Below, in pieces: positions 1-8,435 of a stretch of 64,000 nucleotides of DNA. Each line of letters begins with the position of its first letter. The first letter of the stretch is position 1. The notes beneath the pieces were generated by a model. That model saw only the letters and a list, made by a program, of their open reading frames with translations, was not told where the DNA came from and ran no database searches. The position numbers and the translations under genes were made by a program. The DNA is from Pseudomonadota bacterium. Lineage in GTDB: Bacteria > Myxococcota_A > UBA796 > CAJQPC01. The stretch spans positions 1 to 64,000 of the forward strand of contig JAAESX010000116.1 of assembly GCA_024228935.1 (NCBI GenBank). The letters run 5' to 3'.

Positions 1-514
1 ACGTAGGCCCATTCGCCCAGCAGCGTCTTGATGAAGCGCTCTGCCTTGCCGTTCGTCCTGGGCGTGTATGGGCGCGTCCTCTGGTGCTTGATGTCGGTCT
101 CCTTCCTGAGGCCGGCGAAGCGCCTACTGCGGTAGCAGCTGCCGTTGTCGGTCATCACGCGCTCAGTGTGGATGCCCTGCTCGCGGAACCAGCCCACGGC
201 CCTGCGCATGAAGGGGATAGCGGAGGCGGCCTTCTCGTCGGGGAGGATCTCGACGTAGGCGAGCCGGCTGTGGTCGTCGACGCAGACGTGCACGAACTCC
301 CAGCCCGCGCCGATGCTCTGCTTCTCGCGGGAGTTCGTCACGCGGTGACCGGGCCTCCAGAAGCGAGCCAGCTTCTTGATGTCCACGTGGAGGATCTCGC
401 CGGGCGTGGCGCGCTCTCGGTGTGCGAGGCGCTGGAGGGAGATGGGTCCGGCGAGACGCTCCACGGCTCCACAGTCCGGCACTGCGTGAAGCGAGTCGAC
501 GCTGCGCACCTGAA
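1..514 (-). mobile_element. IS481-type transposase, truncated fragment
   Basis: The minus strand reads as the catalytic (rve-like) core of a DDE transposase. The three acidic positions can be seen in order: VDIKKLARF (first Asp, about base 385), VMTDNGSCYR (second Asp, about base 150) and NGKAERFIKTLLGEW (Glu, near base 30). VDIKKL after a TPGEILH lead-in is typical of the IS481 family. The C-terminal end runs off the left edge. Upstream of about base 514 there is no N-terminal helix-turn-helix and no start codon, and the reading frame runs into the promoter/start region of a lipoprotein on the other strand. It is therefore probably a remnant cut at its 5' end. No terminal inverted repeat can be defined from this end. 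Confidence 0.8.
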
Positions 515-517
515 CCG

Positions 518-1139
518 ATGATCTGGTTCGCGCTCGTGGCGTGCGGGGGGGGCGCCGTCGTCCTCGGCGGTGTCCGAGCAGGCCGTGATCGACGTCCCCG
601 ACTGCGTGGCCTACGCATCGGACCCTGCGAGCTTCGCGTACTGCGCCTACAACGGGGGCGGGCGTGAGCGGTGGCTCGAGGGCGCTCGGCTTCGATCCAG
701 CCACGCGGGGGCGTGGAGCGAGGCGTGCCGGGAGTCCTGGGCGGCGTCTCCGACGCACTGTGGCAACGACGTCGCTGGTCTTCTCTCGCTGTGCGAGACC
801 GATGAATGCGGCTTCGCCGTGCTGGACGCCCGTGGATCCGCGGATCTGCTCGAGCAGGTCGACCTGTGCGAGCGACACGCCGGCGTCTACGCGACGGATT
901 GCGCGGGACACGCCCTGCAGCGCTGGCTCATCGAGGGCCCTGAGGTGGCCGAGGTCGATGCGCTCATGGCGCGGTCGGGTCCCGATGTCAGCGGGTACTG
1001 GGCGGGGCTGGCGATGGTGAAGCTGGGTGAGGGCGGCTGCGATGGGGCGGACACGTTCCAGCCCCCGCAGGTCAGAGCGTGCCGGCAAGCGCAGGCCCGG
1101 TGCAGTCAGGCACCCGAGTGGTGTGAGGCTCGCTTCTGA
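518..1139 (+). CDS. Cys-rich lipoprotein, frameshifted in a G8 tract
   Basis: The start MIWFALVACGG is a very short lipobox-type signal, like several others in the window. It lies in a different frame from the rest of the protein, which reads on as APSSSAVSEQAVIDVPDC and continues to the stop at 1139. The two frames join if one G is removed from the run of eight G at 545-552. The body (about 190 residues) has many cysteines, with the spacing DVPDC, CAYNGGG, CRESW, CGNDV, CETDECG, YATDCAGHALQRW, which suggests disulphide bonds and export. No known family was recognised. As printed, the lipoprotein start and the body are out of frame; an internal GTG at 570 would otherwise be the start and would lose the signal. 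Confidence 0.6.
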
Positions 1140-1145
1140 GGGGGC

Positions 1146-1286
1146 TCAGTCCTCGTCGTGCAGCAACCGGACGGGCGGATCATCGAGGTCCTCGAACTGC
1201 CCCTGCTTCGCTGCGGCCAGGAAGAACCCGGCGAAGAGTGCACCCAGCATCAGGGCGAGCGGCAGCAGGATGAGGACGGCGTTCAT
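1146..1286 (-). CDS. ccoS: cbb3 oxidase maturation protein CcoS (FixS)
   Basis: A 46-residue protein with one N-terminal membrane segment (LILLPLALMLGALFAGFFL) and a short acidic tail with FEDLDDPPVRLL. This is the standard CcoS/FixS pattern, including the DL-DDP motif. CcoS is needed for assembly of active cbb3 oxidase in the cytoplasmic membrane, probably in cofactor insertion together with the CcoI copper ATPase. The ATG at 1286 was chosen because it overlaps the ccoI stop as ATGA, which marks it as the last gene of the operon. A longer form from 1349 would add an unlikely N-terminus lying inside ccoI. Confidence 0.93.
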   Translation of the reverse strand: MNAVLILLPLALMLGALFAGFFLAAAKQGQFEDLDDPPVRLLHDED

Positions 1287-3520
1287 GCCCGATCTCCGGT
1301 TCGGCTCAGTGCCTTGTCCACATGATGCTCGACCCGCCATGCGGTCCACAGGACCATCGCGCTCGACAGCGGCATCGCCAGCGCGGCCACCAGCGGATCG
1401 ACGAGCCCGGCCAGCGCGGCCCCGACGGCGAGCACGTTGTAGACGACGGCCCGGCGCCGGCTTCGGCGAGCAGCGGCCTGGCCCTCGCGAGCGGCCACGA
1501 CGCCGGCGAGCAGGGGGCGGATGCCCTCGCGGACGAGCACCCCATCGGCGGCCAGGAGCGAGGGTGCGGCGCCCGTGTGCATCGCGATGCCGACCGGCGC
1601 CGCGGCCAGGGCGGCGGCATCGTTCAGCCCGTCGCCGACGAACAGCGTGCCGGGCTTGGCCACCCCGTGGAGCTTCTCGAGCGGCGTGGCGGCGCCGATC
1701 ACCTGGGCGATCCCGAGGCGGTCGCCCACGGACCTGGCGATGGACGCGCGGTCGCCCGAGAGCACGCCGACGTCGATGCCGAGAGCCCGCAGCCCGGAGA
1801 CGGTCGCCTGGGTCTCCGGTCGGATGCGATCGCGCAGCTCGACGGGGTGGGCGACGCCGTCGACGTGGATCACGACGTCGTCCAGGACCGCGCCGATGCG
1901 CACCGAGTGGCCCTCGACGACCCCGTGGATCCCGACGCCCGGCTGCTCGAGTACGCGCTCGGGCTCGGGGAGCGGCAGGCCGCGGTCCCGGGCGGCGCGG
2001 ACGAGCGCCTTGCCGATGGGGTGGACGCTCGAGCGCTCCAGGCCGCTGGCCAGCCGCAGGATCTCGTCGTCGAGCAGGCCGACCTGGGGCTCGCCGTGGG
2101 TGAGCGTGCCGGTCTTGTCGAGCCAGACCCGCTCGGTGTCGGCCAGGTCCTTGAGGACGCGGGGGTCGCGCAGGAGCAGGCCGCGTCGGGCGGCGGCGCC
2201 GAGGCCGGCGGCCCGAGAGAGCGGGCCGGCCAGGGCGAGCGCACAGGGGCAGGCGGCGACGAGCGCGGCCACAGCGGGCTCGATGGAGCCGTGCAGGGCC
2301 AGCGCCAGCGTCGCGGCTCCCAGCGTGCCGGCCGTGAACCAGCCGGCGAGCTTCTCGGTCTTCTCGCGCAGGGGCGCGTCCGCGGCCTCGGCCAGCGTGC
2401 GTGCGGTCTGCCCGAGCAGCGTGTCGTCGCCCACGCGGAGCGCTTCGACGGTGACTCCGCCTCGGACCAGGACCGCGCCCGCGGGCAGCGTCGAGCCGGT
2501 GACCAGCGCCTGGGGCTCGGACTCGCCGGTCACGAGCGACAGGTCGGCGGAGCCGTGTCCGGACCGGACGACGCCGTCGGCGACCAGCCGCTCCCCCGTG
2601 CCGAGCTCCACCACATCACCCACCTCGACCGCTCCCGCAGCCAGGGTGAGGAGACCGCCGTCGCGCAAGACGCGGGCTTCGCCCGGAGCCTCCGCGGCAA
2701 GCGAGACGGCGGCCTCGGCGACCCTGCGACGGCCGTGGCGCTCGACCACACGTCCTGCGAGCAGGAGTGCGACCAGCATCACGAGCGAGTCGAGGTAGGT
2801 GTCGGAGCCCTGGACGGTGCTCACGACGCCATGGAGGAACATCACGATGATCGCGATGGACACGGGAAGATCGAGGTGCAGGACCCCGCGGCGCAGGCCG
2901 GCGACGCCGGCCTTGTGGAAGGGCTCGGCGGCCCAGATGGCGATGGGCGCGGCGAGCGCCAGGCTGGCCCAGCGGAACAGCGTCTCGTATTCGGGGGCGA
3001 TGGGCTCGACCCAGCCGATGTAGAGCGTGACCGAGAGCAGCATCACGTTGATGGCCGCGAAGGCCGCCACCCCGAGCCGGAGCAGGAGCCCGTCGTCGCG
3101 TGTCGGGGCGCTGCCGAGCGGCGCGGGCCGGTAGCCCAGGTCCTGGACCGGAGCGAGCACGTCGGAGAGCCGCGCGCCGGGGTTCAGCGTCAGGGTCGCG
3201 TTCCCGGTCGCGAAGCTCACGCGGGCCTCGCGCACCCCCTCGTCGGCCTGGAGCACGTGCTCGACCAGCCAGACGCACGAGGCGCAGCGCAGGCCGTCCA
3301 TGCGGAGGCGGACCTCGGCCACCCCGTCGTCGTCGGGCTCGACCAGCGCGTCCAGGCCCCGGATGCGGGGCTGGTCGGGGCGCGGACCGGCCTCGTCGCG
3401 GATGGCGTACCACCGCTCGAGACCCATGCCTTCGATCAACGCAGCCGCCGCCTCGCAGCCCGAGCAGCAGTAGGGGCTGGCCCCACTGATCGGTGTCGCG
3501 CAGTGGCGGCAGGCCGTCAC
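1283..3520 (-). CDS. ccoI: Copper-translocating P1B-type ATPase CcoI (FixI)
   Basis: A 745-residue heavy-metal P-type ATPase. The N-terminus has a Cys-rich start (CRHC, CCSGC) and an HMA domain with GLRCASC near residue 80. The membrane metal site is the CPC motif (AACPCALALAG, near 423), the phosphorylated Asp is in DKTGTLTHG (near 469), and the hinge GDGLNDAAAL is near 629. In the cbb3 setting it exports or delivers copper for the CuB centre of CcoN. It starts at GTG 3520, overlapping the end of ccoH as GTGA, and it overlaps ccoS at its own 3' end, so translation is coupled through ccoG-H-I-S. Length and motifs are complete. Confidence 0.95.
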   Translation of the reverse strand: MTACRHCATPISGASPYCCSGCEAAAALIEGMGLERWYAIRDEAGPRPDQPRIRGLDALVEPDDDGVAEVRLRMDGLRCASCVWLVEHVLQADEGVREARVSFATGNATLTLNPGARLSDVLAPVQDLGYRPAPLGSAPTRDDGLLLRLGVAAFAAINVMLLSVTLYIGWVEPIAPEYETLFRWASLALAAPIAIWAAEPFHKAGVAGLRRGVLHLDLPVSIAIIVMFLHGVVSTVQGSDTYLDSLVMLVALLLAGRVVERHGRRRVAEAAVSLAAEAPGEARVLRDGGLLTLAAGAVEVGDVVELGTGERLVADGVVRSGHGSADLSLVTGESEPQALVTGSTLPAGAVLVRGGVTVEALRVGDDTLLGQTARTLAEAADAPLREKTEKLAGWFTAGTLGAATLALALHGSIEPAVAALVAACPCALALAGPLSRAAGLGAAARRGLLLRDPRVLKDLADTERVWLDKTGTLTHGEPQVGLLDDEILRLASGLERSSVHPIGKALVRAARDRGLPLPEPERVLEQPGVGIHGVVEGHSVRIGAVLDDVVIHVDGVAHPVELRDRIRPETQATVSGLRALGIDVGVLSGDRASIARSVGDRLGIAQVIGAATPLEKLHGVAKPGTLFVGDGLNDAAALAAAPVGIAMHTGAAPSLLAADGVLVREGIRPLLAGVVAAREGQAAARRSRRRAVVYNVLAVGAALAGLVDPLVAALAMPLSSAMVLWTAWRVEHHVDKALSRTGDRA

Positions 3521-3663
3521 CGGGCTTCGGTCTCGTACGACGGCACGATGGGATCGGGCTCGTCCAGCGCGAAGACGACCAGGACGACGTTGGCGACGAC
3601 CACCATCAGGAATCCGAGTGCGAGCCCGATGGCCCAGCGGTTCTCCACGAGCGTGTGCTTCAT
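3517..3663 (-). CDS. ccoH: Very short FixH/CcoH-like membrane protein
   Basis: 48 residues with one membrane segment (WAIGLALGFLMVVVANVVLV) followed by EPDPIVPSYETEAR. The position between ccoG and ccoI and the membrane segment with a nearby DP-x-V-x-x-Y element fit CcoH/FixH. That family is usually about 150 residues, so the soluble FixH domain is absent. It overlaps ccoG upstream (ATGA at 3660-3663) and ccoI downstream (GTGA). It could be a minimal CcoH that holds assembly factors together, or an unrelated small subunit in the same slot. Confidence 0.7.
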   Translation of the reverse strand: MKHTLVENRWAIGLALGFLMVVVANVVLVVFALDEPDPIVPSYETEAR

Positions 3664-4961
3664 GACTCGGCTCCTGTCTTGAAGGTGGTCTTGATCTCGA
3701 GGTCGTCGACGTAGAGGCGCAGGTCCTGGGTCCTGCTCTCGACGTCGTCGGTCCGCACGACGACCGGCACCATGCGGGACTCGCCGGCGGGGATCGAGAT
3801 GGGGGGCACGATGAGCTCGTAGGAGCCGTCGACCGTGATGGTTGGTGTCACGCTGGCCGAGCCGTTGTTCGTGACCATCAACAGGAAGGTGTTCCGGACC
3901 GCGCCGTCGGCGTCGACGGTGAACAGGGTGCCCGGGGCGCGTGCCACGCTCGCGTCGACGGGCTGCCGCTGCGCGAGCAGGACGACCAGCGTGACGGACA
4001 GCACGACCAGGAGCGCCGAGTAGACGATGGTCCTGGGCCGGGGCCCCTTCTGGTCGGCGCGGGTGTCCGGGCTCGTGTACGTGATGAGCGAGCCCTGTCC
4101 CAGCTTGGCGAGCACGCCCTCGCAGGCGTCCGCGCAGCTGCCGCAGTTGATGCAGTTGAGCTGGTACCCGTCTCGGATGTCGACACCCTGGGGGCAGACG
4201 GCGACGCACTTCTTGCAGTCGATGCAGGCACCTTCGGTGGCCGCTCGCGGCTTCTCCCTGCGCGGCTCTCCGATCTGCACCTCGTACTCGACGACCTGGG
4301 ACCGCTCGTCGGTGAGCGCGCCCTGGAAGCGGGCGTACGGGCACAGGAAGTTGCAGAACTGCTCGCGGAAGTACGCCAGGTCGAAGAAGACTCCGCCGGC
4401 CAGCGCAAACATCACGCCGTAGGCACCGGCGGGGCCGTCGCCGCTCCAGAGCTCGAGCGCGGGGACGAAGTAGCTCGTGAGCGTCAAAGACAGGCCGATG
4501 GACAGGAGCGCGAACAGCGTCCATTTCAGGCCCTTCCGCCAGGCCTTGTCGAGCGTCCAGCCGCGGTTGTCGCGGCGGATGCGGACGCCGCGGCTGCCCT
4601 CGATCCACTCCTCGAGCGGCCGGATCCAGGACTCGAGGAAGACGGTCTGGGGGCAGGCGTACCCGCACCAGATGCGACCCCACAGCGCGGTCACGAGGAA
4701 GAGCGAGAACGCCATGATCAGGAAGATCACGACCAGCAGCGCCGAGTCCCTCGGGGTGAAGGTCTCACCGAAGGCGTACAGCCGTCGGGTGCCGAGATCC
4801 ATCAGGACCGCGGGCTTCCCGCCGATCGGGATCCACGGCAGCGCGGCCAGGAACGCGATCAAACCGTTCCCGAGGGTCTGACGAATCCGGGTGTACCTGC
4901 CAGATGACTTGAGCGGGTAGACCCACTCTCGCTGGAACCCTGGCAGGTCCGACCAGGCCAT
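3660..4961 (-). CDS. ccoG: cbb3 oxidase accessory iron-sulphur protein CcoG (RdxA/FixG)
   Basis: A 433-residue membrane protein with an N-terminal polyferredoxin-like membrane part. It has WCGYACPQTVFLE near residue 99, then two 4Fe-4S ferredoxin motifs: CIDCKKCVAVCPQG near 249 and CINCGSCADACEG near 277. An Ig-like C-terminal domain (FixG_C type) follows from about 330. CcoG is thought to act in copper reduction or handling during cbb3 assembly. The start MAWSDLPGF at 4961 was chosen because it overlaps the ccoP stop as ATGA; a longer in-frame extension to 5111 would lie inside ccoP and is Arg-rich, as antisense reading usually is. Confidence 0.94.
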   Translation of the reverse strand: MAWSDLPGFQREWVYPLKSSGRYTRIRQTLGNGLIAFLAALPWIPIGGKPAVLMDLGTRRLYAFGETFTPRDSALLVVIFLIMAFSLFLVTALWGRIWCGYACPQTVFLESWIRPLEEWIEGSRGVRIRRDNRGWTLDKAWRKGLKWTLFALLSIGLSLTLTSYFVPALELWSGDGPAGAYGVMFALAGGVFFDLAYFREQFCNFLCPYARFQGALTDERSQVVEYEVQIGEPRREKPRAATEGACIDCKKCVAVCPQGVDIRDGYQLNCINCGSCADACEGVLAKLGQGSLITYTSPDTRADQKGPRPRTIVYSALLVVLSVTLVVLLAQRQPVDASVARAPGTLFTVDADGAVRNTFLLMVTNNGSASVTPTITVDGSYELIVPPISIPAGESRMVPVVVRTDDVESRTQDLRLYVDDLEIKTTFKTGAES

Positions 4962-5452
4962 CAGAGGCCGCCGCCTCCAGCGTGCACGTACGCCGACACC
5001 TTGGCGACCTTGTCGGGACCGAGGATCGCGCCCCAGGCGAGCATTCCCTTCTCGGGGACGCCGTCGGTCACCGTCGCGCGGATCTCCTCGATCGTGCCCC
5101 CGTGGACCCACTCGGCGTCGGTCAGGTCCGGGCCGATTCCGCCCGTCATGTCCGCGCCGTGGCAGGCCACGCAGTTCTGGTCGTAGACGGCCTTTCCGGC
5201 GTCGACCGACGCGGCGTCCGTCGCGATCGGGGCGTTGGCGTCAGGTGTCGGCCACTGCTGCTCAGCAGCGGCGACCTCCGCCTCATAGATGGCGGTCTGG
5301 CTCTGGTCGGTACCGAACCAGTGGATGGCGTAGGCCACCCCGAGGACGATCGTGATGGCGAACAGGCCCAGCCACCAGCCGGGCAAGGCGTTGTCGTATT
5401 CCTCGATCCCGTCGGCTTCGTCGGCGTGTCCGAGGATCTCGTCAGTGGGCAT
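4961..5452 (-). CDS. ccoP: Short, single-haem CcoP subunit of cbb3 oxidase
   Basis: 163 residues. The N-terminal FixP_N part (EEYDNALPGWWLGLF) leads into one membrane segment. A single cytochrome c domain follows with CVACHG near residue 93 and a likely distal Met in EKGMLAWG. Typical CcoP is about 300 residues with two haem c domains; only one CxxCH is present here and the stop is shared with the ccoG start, so this is a one-haem form. It should take electrons from a soluble donor and pass them to CcoO/CcoN at the periplasmic face. Start ATG 5452, 11 bases inside ccoQ. Confidence 0.92.
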   Translation of the reverse strand: MPTDEILGHADEADGIEEYDNALPGWWLGLFAITIVLGVAYAIHWFGTDQSQTAIYEAEVAAAEQQWPTPDANAPIATDAASVDAGKAVYDQNCVACHGADMTGGIGPDLTDAEWVHGGTIEEIRATVTDGVPEKGMLAWGAILGPDKVAKVSAYVHAGGGGL

Positions 5453-5624
5453 CGTCGTCTCCGTCGTCGAGCGGGAGGCGGCCGTGGCGCTCCATCGCAT
5501 CGCGGTTGGAAGGGGAGTAGGCCCACCACGTCCAGCCGATGAAGGCCAGGAGGAAGAGGCAGGTCATGACACCGAGGAGCTCGCCGCCGGCGACCATCTC
5601 AGCGATCTGGTGTCGAACGGTCAC
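5442..5624 (-). CDS. ccoQ: cbb3 oxidase small subunit CcoQ (FixQ)
   Basis: A 60-residue protein with one membrane segment (LLGVMTCLFLLAFIGWTWWAY) followed by a charged tail ending in DDGDDDAH. Position between ccoO and ccoP, size and the aromatic-rich membrane exit (WTWWAYSP) are typical of CcoQ, which stabilises the assembled oxidase. It starts at GTG 5624, overlapping the ccoO stop as GTGA, and its 3' end overlaps the ccoP start. Confidence 0.9.
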   Translation of the reverse strand: MTVRHQIAEMVAGGELLGVMTCLFLLAFIGWTWWAYSPSNRDAMERHGRLPLDDGDDDAH

Positions 5625-6301
5625 TTGCCCTCCTTCACCGCTTCGCGGCCCTGGACGCCGAGCTTCTGCAGGTACGCGATGAGCGCGATCATCTCGGTGT
5701 CGGGAGCGGACTGGATGCCCGCCCCGGCCAGGCTCTCGACGATCTCGGCGGACTGGCTGGCCAGCTCGGCCGGGACGTCCAGGTCCTCAGGGTAGGGCAC
5801 CCCGAGAGTGCGCATGGCGTCGACGCTCGCCTGCACGTCGTCCGGGTCGACCTGCTTGTCGAGCAGCCAGTCGTAGACCGGCATGATGCTCTCGGACGAC
5901 GTCGTGCGCGGGTCCCGCATGTGCTCGTAGTGCCAGGCGTCCGGGTATTTGCCGCCGACGCGGGCCAGGTCGGGTCCGATGCGGCGACTGCCCAGCTGGA
6001 AGGGACGGTCGTACGCGTACTCGCCGGCTCGGCTCCACGTGCCGTAGCGCATGGTCTCGGCCCGGAAGGGACGGATCATCTGGCTGTGGCAGTTGTAGCA
6101 GCCCTCGGACACGTAGATGTCGCGCCCTGCGAGCTCGAGCGGGGTGTACGGAGTCACGCCCTCGAGCGCCTGCGGTCCCAGCTCGGCGGAGTACATCGGC
6201 AGGATCTCCACGAGTCCGCCGATCGAGATGCCGATGGTGGTGAGGACCGCGAACAGCGCGGCCCGGTGCTCCAGGACGCGGCGATGGAAGTGTTCGGCCA
6301 T
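5621..6301 (-). CDS. ccoO: cbb3 oxidase mono-haem subunit CcoO (FixO)
   Basis: 226 residues, the usual length for CcoO. One N-terminal membrane anchor (LFAVLTTIGISIGGLVEI) is followed by a periplasmic cytochrome c domain with SEGCYNCHSQMIRPF near residue 68. The region GTWSRAGEYAYDRPFQLGSRRIGPDLARVGGKY is strongly conserved in the family, and MPVYDWLL near 140 carries a likely distal Met. It relays electrons from CcoP to the haem b of CcoN. It begins one base after the ccoN stop and overlaps ccoQ, within the ccoNOQP transcription unit. Confidence 0.96.
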   Translation of the reverse strand: MAEHFHRRVLEHRAALFAVLTTIGISIGGLVEILPMYSAELGPQALEGVTPYTPLELAGRDIYVSEGCYNCHSQMIRPFRAETMRYGTWSRAGEYAYDRPFQLGSRRIGPDLARVGGKYPDAWHYEHMRDPRTTSSESIMPVYDWLLDKQVDPDDVQASVDAMRTLGVPYPEDLDVPAELASQSAEIVESLAGAGIQSAPDTEMIALIAYLQKLGVQGREAVKEGK

Positions 6302-6302
6302 C

Positions 6303-7703
<1,401 letters not shown>

Positions 7704-7730
7704 TCTGGACTGTCCTCCAGAGTGGACGCC

Positions 7731-7746
7731 TGCGAAGGGCGTGCCA
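7731..7746 (-). promoter_or_regulatory. Probable sigma-54 promoter for the ccoN operon
   Basis: On the minus strand the site reads TGGCACGCCCTTCGCA. Against the consensus TGGCACG-N4-TTGCA it has all seven -24 bases, the exact GG-N10-GC spacing and one mismatch in the -12 element. Transcription would start near 7720 and leave a leader of about 17 bases that carries the GGAGG of ccoN. The gene for a sigma-54 activator lies about 700 bases upstream in the same direction. Confidence 0.7.
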
Positions 7747-7763
7747 GATCGCACCGACGGTCA

Positions 7764-7781
7764 CCCCTGTGTTTTCAGGGG
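7764..7781. other. Stem-loop between safE and ccoN
   Basis: CCCCTG, a six-base loop (TGTTTT) and CAGGGG form a perfect six-pair hairpin between the safE stop and the ccoN promoter. It is not followed by a T run on the minus strand, so it is not a canonical terminator. It could be a weak stop for the regulator-safE transcript or an mRNA-end stabiliser. Confidence 0.35.
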
Positions 7782-7809
7782 GGGCTGCCGGCAGTCTGTG
7801 TCAGGCGGC

Positions 7810-7823
7810 ACACTCAATTGTGT
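7810..7823. promoter_or_regulatory. Possible activator dyad upstream of ccoN
   Basis: ACAC-TCAATT-GTGT is an inverted repeat whose centre lies about 84 bases upstream of the -12 element of the ccoN sigma-54 site. That is the usual distance for an upstream activator sequence. It is AT-rich against a GC-rich background. The arms are only four bases long, so the assignment is tentative. Confidence 0.3.
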
Positions 7824-8435
7824 TCAGTGGCACTCCTCGCCCGGGCCATCGGCCGCAGAGGTCGCGAGCGCCGCGGGCAGTCGCCAGGCGACCGTCCCCA
7901 GCCCCAGGACCAGCACCAGCGCAGCCAACCCGATGCGCCCACCGGGGAGGCGCGTCGCGAGCTTCTTGAACGCCACCATCGCCGCGGCCAGGGCGGGCAC
8001 CGTGCCGAGCCAGAACGCGGCCATCGTCGCCGCCCCCCACATCGGATCCGAGGTCGAGAGCGCCATGGACAGCGCGGCGTACACGAGTCCGCAGGGCAGG
8101 AGACCGGTCGCCAGGCCGAGCACCAGAGGCGAGCGAGGCGCCAGCTTGCCGATCGCCAGGAACAGCCGACTCCCGCTGCCGGGCAGCTTCAGCCCGGCGA
8201 GCTGGGCCGCCATCAGCAGCAGCAGCGCCGCAGCGACCGCGTGGGGGATCCACGGCGGACCGGGTAGCACCCAGCCGACGCTCGCCGCGACCGCGCCGAG
8301 ACCCGTGTACGTGGCCAGTCGCCCCAGGTGCCACTGGGGACCCGGTGCGGCGGCCGCGAAGCCACCGCACATGCCGAGGCAGTGCGGACTCCCGACGAGG
8401 CCCGCGAGCAGCGCGGTCCCGACGACGGCCCACAT
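7824..8435 (-). CDS. Sulfite exporter TauE/SafE-like (DsbD_2 type) membrane protein
   Basis: 203 residues with about six membrane helices. The N-terminal GSPHCLGMCGGFAAA (residues 14-28) and the mid-protein TGLLPCGLVYAALS are the two paired Cys-containing signatures of the SafE/UreH_2 family (related to the DsbD membrane domain). Such genes are commonly found beside cbb3 oxidase operons, where a role in copper or redox handling during oxidase assembly is suspected. The start ATG 8435 overlaps the stop of the response regulator as ATGA, so the two are translated together. The substrate cannot be read from the sequence. Confidence 0.85.
   Translation of the reverse strand: MWAVVGTALLAGLVGSPHCLGMCGGFAAAAPGPQWHLGRLATYTGLGAVAASVGWVLPGPPWIPHAVAAALLLLMAAQLAGLKLPGSGSRLFLAIGKLAPRSPLVLGLATGLLPCGLVYAALSMALSTSDPMWGAATMAAFWLGTVPALAAAMVAFKKLATRLPGGRIGLAALVLVLGLGTVAWRLPAALATSAADGPGEECH

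Noticed and set aside
1322..3682. A 786-residue open frame on the plus strand opposite ccoI
   Set aside because: It is antisense to a gene with all P-type ATPase motifs; it has no domain and its composition is the Asp/Gly/Gln-rich pattern of antisense reading in GC-rich DNA.
7704..7823. FNR box before ccoN
   Set aside because: No TTGAT-N4-ATCAA; the AT-rich dyad has different arms.
7826..7841. GTGGCACTCC on the plus strand as a sigma-54 site
   Set aside because: The -12 position reads CC; no plus-strand gene follows.
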